Below are positions 1 to 4,904 of a stretch of 6,422 nucleotides of DNA, piece by piece (position 1 is the stretch's first letter; each line of letters starts with the position of its first letter). Origin of the DNA: Deltaproteobacteria bacterium (GTDB lineage Bacteria > Desulfobacterota > DSM-4660 > Desulfatiglandales > B25-G16); contig JAFDDS010000044.1 in NCBI GenBank assembly GCA_019310745.1, positions 1-6,422 on the forward strand, in the 5' to 3' direction. The translations under genes were made by a program, and so were the position numbers. Below the pieces are notes generated by a model. The model did no database searches and was not told where the DNA came from. It saw only the letters and a program-made list of their open reading frames with translations.

Positions 1-110
1 TTCTAATAAAATCATCGTATGAACACTTTTTAGTAGCTGCTTTGCATTGTTTTTTCAAGTATAACTTTTACATTTTGTATTACAATTCGCCTAAATGCAG
101 ACAAGGGTTG

Positions 111-198
111 ATTCCCCGCAGTTTGCTGCGTTCTGAATTTTATACCTCATAGCTTGTCGGAGCGGATCGGAGATCCCGTCTGAGCGGGACAGCGAGGT
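111..198. repeat. Degenerate REP-like double hairpin
   Basis: Two adjacent palindromic units are visible. The first has the perfect stem CGCAG (117-121) / CTGCG (126-130) with a TTTG loop, flanked by ATTC (111-114) and GAAT (134-137). The second is nested: ACCTC (144-148) pairs with GAGGT (194-198), GC (152-153) with GC (192-193), GTC (156-158) with GAC (188-190). Inside it, TCCCG (174-178) pairs with CGGGA (185-189), which shares bases with the outer GAC arm, so these are alternative or partial pairings. The start of unit two (143-162) matches unit one (112-131) at roughly half the positions, as expected for diverged tandem copies of an ATACCCCGCAGCTTGCTGCGG-type element. Such intergenic elements are common in some Gram-negative lineages; assignment to one family is from memory. 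It could also act as a bidirectional terminator, but no T-tract follows. Confidence 0.5.
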
Positions 199-261
199 GA
201 TTCATTTTCTCTTATGTATGTTTAACAATGTGAGAGGCAGGGTAGGGGGAATGGGTTTACC

Positions 262-290
262 TTGACCATATGGGGAATTTCATCTATATT
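262..290 (+). promoter_or_regulatory. Sigma-70-type promoter for the gene at 354
   Basis: TTGACC (262-267) and TATATT (285-290) are separated by exactly 17 bases. Each hexamer matches the consensus at 5 of 6 positions. Transcription would begin near 297 and give a leader of about 57 nt. Confidence 0.6.
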
Positions 291-353
291 GTTTACTTAA
301 AATATATCTCTGAGAGTTAATGGTTTGAAATGTTGTAATTACTGGAGGATACT

Positions 354-725
354 ATGAATATAGCACTGCATATCATAGCAATTTTGTGGATTGTTATCGG
401 TGTCTTCATACTTCTTTATACTGAAAGAACAATGAAGATTTTGAAAAAACTCTTTTTGACAGAAAGAGTAAGGGCGCTTTCTATTGTACCGATTATTTTC
501 GGGATTGTTTTGGTAATAGGTGCCTTTGTATGCACCCAGGTATTTTTTCTATCTCTTGTATTGGGAGTGCTTGCCTTACTGAAGGGGTTATACTTGATCA
601 TGGGACCGATGCCCCAGATTAAACGTCTTATGGATTGGTGGTTCAATAAAGCCAGCACCAGTTACATCCGTTTGTGTGGGCTCATAATTTTTGTTCTCGG
701 GATTGCTATACTATCAAATCTTTGA
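354..725 (+). CDS. Small four-helix membrane protein, function unknown
   Basis: This encodes a 123-residue, very hydrophobic protein with four likely membrane helices (about 3-22, 41-60, 62-83 and 105-121). I do not recognise a named family with confidence. The two halves resemble each other. Each is a helix ending in a glycine-hydrophobic run (G17 VFILLY; G78 LYLIMG), then a basic amphipathic linker (K28..K31-K32; K90-R91 with W95-W96), then a second helix with spaced glycines (G50/G56; G109/G116). This suggests an internal duplication of a helical hairpin, and the pattern is reminiscent of the short two-helix DUF2065/YjeT proteins; that link is an inference. The start is well supported by GGAGG at 344-348, five bases before the ATG. 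The gene has its own promoter and is 160 bases from the next gene, so it is probably monocistronic. A role in the inner membrane is likely; no catalytic motif is seen. Confidence 0.8.
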   Translation: MNIALHIIAILWIVIGVFILLYTERTMKILKKLFLTERVRALSIVPIIFGIVLVIGAFVCTQVFFLSLVLGVLALLKGLYLIMGPMPQIKRLMDWWFNKASTSYIRLCGLIIFVLGIAILSNL

Positions 726-788
726 AAAATGGTGTGTTTCTCGATCCATCTTAGGCAAGCCTTTCTTAAACACTATTTTATCTTATAT

Positions 789-817
789 TTGACATGATTT
801 CCTGTTTTTATTAATCT
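789..817 (+). promoter_or_regulatory. Possible sigma-70 promoter for the hydrolase gene
   Basis: A perfect TTGACA (789-794) is followed after 17 bases by TAATCT (812-817). The -10 matches only 3 of 6 positions, but these include the key T, A and final T. Predicted initiation near 824 leaves a leader of about 60 nt before the ATG at 886. Confidence 0.4.
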
Positions 818-885
818 CCCATGTTAATTTTTCTATACTTTTTACGTTAACAATTTCGACCTACCCATTTCGTCACGATAAATAA

Positions 886-1719
886 ATGAACATTCCTAAT
901 ATTTTCCTATTGCCGATTTTACTTATTCTAATAGCAGCTGGCATAGTTTTTTATCCGTTCATAGAGAACAGCATTATATTTCATCCGGATAGACAGCTTG
1001 ACGATAACCCCGCAAATTGGGAGTTATTCTATAAAGATATTCAATTCCTAACCCCTGATGGTCAAAGATTACACGGTTGGTTTTTCCCTTTATCTGAGAA
1101 GTCTCCGGTACTTATCTTTTGTCATGGAAATGCCGGTAATATTTCTCATAGAATTGAAAATGTAAAATTTTTAGTAAAAAAAGACATTTCAGTCTTTCTA
1201 TTTAGCTATAGGGGTTATGGGAAAAGTTCCGGCAGGCCTTCGGAAAAAGGAATATATATTGATGGAATAGCAGCGTATGATTATCTAACGCGGATTGAGA
1301 AAATTTCTTCGGAGAGGATTGTTATTTTCGGGCGGTCATTAGGAGGTTCCGTAGCCACCGAGATGGCTTTACAGAGAAAAGCGAGATGTTTGATAATTGA
1401 AAGCACATTTACATCAATTAAAGATATGGCAAAAACTATTTTCCCTTTTTTCGTTTTCTCACCTTTGTTACCCAAGCATTACAATACTATTTGTAAAATT
1501 GCCAATGTGAGTATTCCAAAATTAATAATACATGGTGACAATGACGAGATTGTCCCATTTTCTATGGGTAAAAAGTTATTTGCACAAGCCCTAGAGCCAA
1601 AGTTGTTTTTACCGATACATGGGGCTGGGCACAATGATACATATGTTGTGGGAGGGGAGAAGTACTTTGATGCTATAGTTAATTTCATTTTGTCTCTTAC
1701 AATCATTCGGACAGGATAA
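886..1719 (+). CDS. Membrane-anchored alpha/beta hydrolase (Bem46/ABHD13-like)
   Basis: This 277-residue serine hydrolase has an N-terminal hydrophobic anchor (about residues 5-24), so the catalytic domain probably sits at the membrane. Family landmarks appear in order: CHGNAGN (79-85) carrying the His-Gly oxyanion-hole motif; FSYRGYGKSSG (106-116), a strand-loop typical of COG1073/Bem46 proteins; the nucleophile elbow GRSLGG with Ser151; HGDNDEIVP (216-224) supplying the acid, probably Asp220; and GAGHND with His249. All parts of the triad are present, so it should be active, but the substrate (an ester, thioester or peptide) cannot be read from the sequence. Length is normal for the family. 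The start is fixed by an in-frame TAA immediately before the ATG (883-885), yet no Shine-Dalgarno sequence is visible, so initiation may be weak or SD-independent. It sits alone between its own promoter and a terminator-like hairpin. Confidence 0.88.
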   Translation: MNIPNIFLLPILLILIAAGIVFYPFIENSIIFHPDRQLDDNPANWELFYKDIQFLTPDGQRLHGWFFPLSEKSPVLIFCHGNAGNISHRIENVKFLVKKDISVFLFSYRGYGKSSGRPSEKGIYIDGIAAYDYLTRIEKISSERIVIFGRSLGGSVATEMALQRKARCLIIESTFTSIKDMAKTIFPFFVFSPLLPKHYNTICKIANVSIPKLIIHGDNDEIVPFSMGKKLFAQALEPKLFLPIHGAGHNDTYVVGGEKYFDAIVNFILSLTIIRTG

Positions 1720-1740
1720 ATTGATTGTAGGATATTTTTT
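1698..1740 (+). terminator. Weak intrinsic terminator at the end of the hydrolase gene
   Basis: TACAATCA (1698-1705) pairs perfectly with TGATTGTA (1722-1729) around a 16-base loop, and a run of six Ts lies at 1735-1740. The stem is AT-rich, spans the stop codon at 1717-1719, and a five-base spacer separates it from the T-tract, so efficiency is doubtful. Confidence 0.35.
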
Positions 1741-1852
1741 AATATTTTAGGGCTTTTAAATACAATTTTGATGATTATAGTAGTAATAATTGGAACGTTT
1801 TAGGGGATAAATGAGAACCATAGTAAAGCTCATCAGGAAATTATACATCGTA

Positions 1853-1881
1853 TGAACAAGATAGATATCATGTTCTATACT
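1853..1881 (+). promoter_or_regulatory. Possible sigma-70 promoter for rfbD
   Basis: TGAACA (1853-1858, 4 of 6 consensus) and TATACT (1876-1881, 5 of 6) are separated by 17 bases. Initiation near 1888 would give a leader of about 50 nt. The rest of the 1720-1937 gap shows nothing else I can support. Confidence 0.4.
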
Positions 1882-1937
1882 ATTTTTGTGTATTTCAACA
1901 AGACGTTCTAACAGCATAAACTTGGAGGATTGCGAGA

Positions 1938-2831
1938 ATGAGGATTCTATTAACTGGCTCAAGCGGACAACTTGGCAGTGAGTGTAAAAGAGTTTTGAAA
2001 GATGACTATGAAATCATTTCCCCAAACAAAGAAGAGCTGGATATTACGAGTTGGGACAAGGTAATAATGAGTATTGATCAATTATCACCTGATATAATAC
2101 TTAATTGTGCTGCCTTTACCAACGTTGACGAGTGCGAAAAAGAGAAAAAGTTAGCCGAGAGAATTAATGTGGAGGGCCCGAGGAACTTGGCACAGGGGAC
2201 AGCCAGATATGAAAAAATTATTGTTCATATATCTTCAGATCTTATATTCAATGGCAGAAAGAGACTACCACAACCATACTTTGAAGATGATCCCACGAGT
2301 CCCCTCTCTCGTTATGGTTTAACAAAGATGGAGAGCGAAATGGCTGTGAAGCAAAATACTCCACATTATATTATTATCAGGGCTGGTTGGATTTATGGTG
2401 TGAGGGGAGATAGCTTTTTAAAACAGATACTTCAATTGGCCATGAAAAAGGACCAACAGTCTCTATATGTTGTTAACGATCAGATCGGTTCTCCAACATG
2501 GTCTTATAGGCTGGCCCAGCAAATCAAGGTATTGATAGACAATAGAAAAGAGGGTGTTTACCATGCCACATCAGAAGGTTATTGCAGCAGATATGAGTGG
2601 GCAAAATATTTTTTAGAAAAAATGGAAATTAAAATCCCTGTTTTGCCTTGCACCAGTGAGAAATACCCCACACCTGCAATAAGGCCGCTCAATTCCATTC
2701 TTGAGAATAGACAACTAAAAATAGAAGGGCTTAATATTATGCCCAATTGGCAAAAAGACCTTGATATTTTTATTGATAAGTATGGCGAAATGTTACTAAA
2801 AAGAGAAGAAGAGTCTAATGTTTCGCCTTGA
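1938..2831 (+). CDS. rfbD: dTDP-4-dehydrorhamnose reductase (RmlD/RfbD)
   Basis: This enzyme catalyses the last step of dTDP-L-rhamnose synthesis in the cytoplasm: NAD(P)H-dependent reduction of dTDP-4-dehydro-L-rhamnose to the activated sugar used for O-antigen or other surface glycans. The 297-residue length is typical of the family. The N-terminal Rossmann motif is TGSSGQLG (6-13; Gly7, Gly10, Gly13). NCAAFTNVDECE (56-67) is the family NAAAYTxVDxAE motif. SSD (99-101) replaces the usual STD, so Ser100 probably takes the place of the catalytic Thr. Tyr126 and Lys130 form the YxxxK pair. RAGWIYG (148-154), VVNDQIGSPTW (178-188) and the C-terminal RPLNS (249-253) match the usual RTSWVYG, VVDDQFGSPT and RPANS. 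The start follows GGAGG at 1924-1928, nine bases upstream. No rmlA, rmlB or rmlC lies within the window, so partners must be elsewhere. A related extended-SDR specificity cannot be excluded. Confidence 0.9.
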   Translation: MRILLTGSSGQLGSECKRVLKDDYEIISPNKEELDITSWDKVIMSIDQLSPDIILNCAAFTNVDECEKEKKLAERINVEGPRNLAQGTARYEKIIVHISSDLIFNGRKRLPQPYFEDDPTSPLSRYGLTKMESEMAVKQNTPHYIIIRAGWIYGVRGDSFLKQILQLAMKKDQQSLYVVNDQIGSPTWSYRLAQQIKVLIDNRKEGVYHATSEGYCSRYEWAKYFLEKMEIKIPVLPCTSEKYPTPAIRPLNSILENRQLKIEGLNIMPNWQKDLDIFIDKYGEMLLKREEESNVSP

Positions 2832-2900
2832 GTATAATGACAAGATCGATAATCTCATCCAATTATCTAATAAAAACATCCATCGCATTAATTATCTTTT

Positions 2901-2929
2901 AGGGATATTTTCCAGATCCTTTTTATTTT
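2901..2929 (+). terminator. Weak terminator-like hairpin after rfbD
   Basis: AGGGAT (2901-2906) pairs with ATCCTT (2916-2921), including one G-T wobble, around a nine-base loop, followed by the T-rich run up to 2929. It lies about 70 bases past the rfbD stop. The short stem makes it a modest candidate. Confidence 0.35.
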
Positions 2930-2956
2930 GAAATAATTATCTTTTATGTTTATAGT
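2928..2956 (+). promoter_or_regulatory. Sigma-70-type promoter for the CBS-domain gene
   Basis: TTGAAA (2928-2933) and TATAGT (2951-2956) are separated by 17 bases, and each matches consensus at 5 of 6 positions. Initiation near 2963 gives a leader of about 100 nt, the longest in this window. The -35 directly abuts the T-tract of the preceding terminator-like hairpin. Confidence 0.6.
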
Positions 2957-3064
2957 AACATGGTCATAAAAGTGAAATAATTACATCGAACTGAAAAAAT
3001 TGCGTGGAAACTTTGAGTAAGGGTATGCAACGAAATAACACCTAAAAAGAAAAGGAGGCACACA

Positions 3065-3709
3065 ATGTATGTAAAGGATATAATGACAATGAATGTGGTG
3101 ACTATTCCGAGTAACACAGCTGTTTCAGATGCAAAAAAGATTATGGATGCACACAAGATTCGCCGCTTGCCAGTAGTAGACAGAGGAAAACTTGTAGGAA
3201 TTGTTACTGAACGCAAGTTAGAGGCATATACACCCTCTAAAGCGACATCTCTCAGTGTCTGGGAAATTGGCTATCTCCTTGGAAATACAACTATAAAAGA
3301 AATTATGGAAAAAAATCCCGTTACTGTAACTCCCGAGATGACCGTTGAAGAGGCCCTGGCAACAGCTCAGGAGAGAAAGGTTGGCTCATTATTAGTTGTG
3401 GAAAGAAATGGACAATTGATAGGTATAGTAACTACAAATGATTTCTTTTATAAGATTGCCAACCCAACTCTTGGCATTGGTATGCCTGGTACACGGATTG
3501 AGGTAATGAGTAAAACTGATAAACCTATGCTTGAAGATATATGTAAAGCAACAAATATGAAGGGTATGAAAATTTTGACTCTTCACATGATATCTTCCAC
3601 TGAAATAGGAGGTAAGGATATAGTTGTTCAAGTGGATACTGAGAATGTCGATAAACTGGTTAAGGAATTAAAGGATAAAGATTATGAAGTTCTTGTAAGA
3701 AAACGATAG
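3065..3709 (+). CDS. AcuB-like protein: two CBS domains plus ACT-like C-terminus
   Basis: This 214-residue soluble protein is probably a cytoplasmic adenine-nucleotide sensor or regulatory subunit. The first CBS domain spans about residues 1-57 (VKDIMTMNVVTI; then IRRLPVVDRGKLVGIVT). The second spans about 76-132 (IKEIMEKNPVTVTPEMTVEE; then GSLLVVERNGQLIGIVTTND). A C-terminal segment (about 143-213, TRIEVMSK onward) has the alternating strand-helix pattern of an ACT domain. This CBS-CBS-ACT order and the length agree with Bacillus AcuB, but no acetoin-utilisation genes are nearby, so the function need not be the same. In CBS2 the ribose-contacting T-x-x-D signature is intact (Thr123, Asp126). 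In CBS1 the matching Asp is Lys51 (TERK), so nucleotide binding there is probably altered. The start is strongly supported by AGGAGG at 3053-3058, six bases upstream. It is monocistronic, ending in the terminator at 3843-3869. Confidence 0.88.
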   Translation: MYVKDIMTMNVVTIPSNTAVSDAKKIMDAHKIRRLPVVDRGKLVGIVTERKLEAYTPSKATSLSVWEIGYLLGNTTIKEIMEKNPVTVTPEMTVEEALATAQERKVGSLLVVERNGQLIGIVTTNDFFYKIANPTLGIGMPGTRIEVMSKTDKPMLEDICKATNMKGMKILTLHMISSTEIGGKDIVVQVDTENVDKLVKELKDKDYEVLVRKR

Positions 3710-3842
3710 AATTGCAACGATCATTGTAGATAAAATCCGGATATGTTGAGACGCCTCCGTTAATGAGACATAATCTTCATTTTTTGCACTGAGCTGCCTT
3801 TACAGGTAATCCTATCAATTTAATAGTTCATTTCACGTAAGT

Positions 3843-3869
3843 AAAGGGTCCTAGTAAAGACCCTTTTTT
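3843..3869 (+). terminator. Intrinsic terminator of the CBS-domain transcript
   Basis: AAAGGGTC (3843-3850) pairs perfectly with GACCCTTT (3859-3866) around an eight-base loop and runs straight into further Ts (to 3869). The T-tract lies on the + strand side only, so it serves the upstream gene. It sits about 130 bases beyond the stop at 3709; nothing coding is seen in between. Confidence 0.8.
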
Positions 3870-3887
3870 GATTGTCACGTTGTTTGT

Positions 3888-3916
3888 TTGAGAAAATTAG
3901 TTTTTACAGGTACAAT
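3888..3916 (+). promoter_or_regulatory. Sigma-70-type promoter of the penicillin-binding protein operon
   Basis: TTGAGA (3888-3893) and TACAAT (3911-3916) are separated by 17 bases, and each matches consensus at 5 of 6 positions. Initiation near 3923 leaves a leader of about 68 nt before the ATG at 3991. It follows the terminator closely, so the two genes downstream form their own unit. Confidence 0.6.
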
Positions 3917-3990
3917 ATAAAGATCCCTGGCATTATAAGGCGCAGTAGAGCAGACTAGCAATAAGAAGAAATTTATACGTAAATATAGGC

Positions 3991-4902
3991 ATGATGAAAT
4001 GGTATGAACCAAGAGATTTCAAAGAATGGGCAAAAAGACTGTTTGCCATACGACATTTAGTATTGATTCTATTTATTCTCGGTGTTTTTATATCGGAACT
4101 GAGGTTCGACTGGTTTGAGCAAACAGTCGGATCCTACCTTGTTACAACAAATTCTCAGCGACCTGAATCCGGGGCAATTTGGGAAATAGGTCATCGAACT
4201 ATAACGGCTCGACAGACACTTGACCAGATTGTCACTGACCGTCAATTTTTTCAGCGTGAGGCCCGCGGAGCCACCACATTTACTCAGATGGCATTAAATA
4301 TTTTACCCGACAAAGGGATTATGCTATCTTCCGAGCATTTCAGAAAAATATATCTCACGCTTCCTCAGACAATAGCTCAAAAAATTGCCTCACCCTTTGA
4401 GATCCTCAGGCTTTTCAGCGATGGATCCTGGGTTCGGACCTACCTTGAGAAAACAGGTGTTAATCTAAAAATATATCTTTTGAATGCTCACAATCGGGTG
4501 TTGAGAGAATTAGAAATTAAATCAAATTTGATACAATATATTAAAAGGGTTGAGATGGCGCTGACAGGTGGGCTTGAAGATTTACCAAGCTTTGAAAATC
4601 GTATCTATTCTGCTGACCGATTTTTTGCAGCACTGAGATCTTTGCCTCAAGAAGATCTTAGGAGCGTGGTTTCGCAGCCAGAAATGCTTTTGAGCATGCC
4701 CGGCCATATAGTCAGGGTGGGTATTTCAGATGAAGCCGTGTCAGGATTTATTGAACTCGGCTTTGAAATCGAAGACGGTACGGGACGTAAGGTGATTTTA
4801 TTACAGGGCCGTGAGTGGGCTGTGTGGGCGCTACGATCGTATCTGAAAGAAAAAGAGTTAGAACCGAATATCAACGTGAAAAGTCAACATGACTGGATGT
4901 GA
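3991..4902 (+). CDS. Unrecognised single-pass membrane protein, coupled to a class A PBP
   Basis: I do not recognise this 303-residue protein. A short basic N-terminus (K11, K15, R16, R21) precedes one membrane helix (about 22-37), which predicts a cytoplasmic N-terminus and about 265 residues outside the membrane. No signal peptidase site, lipobox or catalytic triad is evident. The region 85-190 looks mainly helical; 235-290 alternates in a way suggesting a small alpha/beta domain (HIVRVGIS, FIELGFEI, KVILLQGREWAVWALRSYL). Residues 93-99 (GATTFTQ) resemble the GASTITQ motif of GT51 glycosyltransferases, and an FR pair 24 residues on (117-118) matches the same spacing in the neighbouring enzyme. 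The catalytic Glu residues are absent. The stop is a tandem TGA-TAA whose last base is the A of the next start, so translational coupling to the synthase is likely. The ATG is doubled (3991, 3994) and only a weak ribosome site (TAGG) precedes it. A role as a PBP partner is inferred from context alone. Confidence 0.75.
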   Translation: MMKWYEPRDFKEWAKRLFAIRHLVLILFILGVFISELRFDWFEQTVGSYLVTTNSQRPESGAIWEIGHRTITARQTLDQIVTDRQFFQREARGATTFTQMALNILPDKGIMLSSEHFRKIYLTLPQTIAQKIASPFEILRLFSDGSWVRTYLEKTGVNLKIYLLNAHNRVLRELEIKSNLIQYIKRVEMALTGGLEDLPSFENRIYSADRFFAALRSLPQEDLRSVVSQPEMLLSMPGHIVRVGISDEAVSGFIELGFEIEDGTGRKVILLQGREWAVWALRSYLKEKELEPNINVKSQHDWM

Positions 4903-4904
4903 TA

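Larger units (their letters stand above)
1..353. other. Non-coding leader region upstream of the first gene
   Basis: No convincing gene is visible on either strand here. The first roughly 100 bases are AT-rich and featureless to me. Positions 111-198 hold a nested palindromic repeat, listed separately. Positions 262-290 hold a promoter and 344-348 a GGAGG ribosome binding site for the gene at 354. Whatever gene lies further left ends outside the window, so this may include its 3' flank. Confidence 0.6.

Noticed and set aside
734..773. Stem GTGTTT/AAACAC enclosing AGGC/GCCT after the first gene, as a terminator.
   Set aside because: The stems are short with large unpaired stretches, and no clean T-tract follows.
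1811..1855. A 14-residue basic peptide ORF (MRTIVKLIRKLYIV) preceded by AGGGG.
   Set aside because: It is too short to support, and it lies upstream of the more likely rfbD promoter.
13..1858. An exact 13-base direct repeat, CATCGTATGAACA, at 13-25 and 1846-1858.
   Set aside because: In an AT-rich window of this size one such match is expected by chance about as often as not, and the flanks do not match. The second copy covers the proposed rfbD -35, but the first has no good -10 at 17 bases.
1756..1962. Minus-strand open frame across the gap before rfbD.
   Set aside because: It has low-complexity, Tyr- and Asn-rich ends, no family resemblance and overlaps the rfbD start. Its AT-rich intergenic origin explains it.
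4647..4874. Minus-strand open frame within the PBP-partner gene, with similar antisense frames inside every other coding region.
   Set aside because: They are shadows of well-supported + strand genes and encode no recognisable protein.
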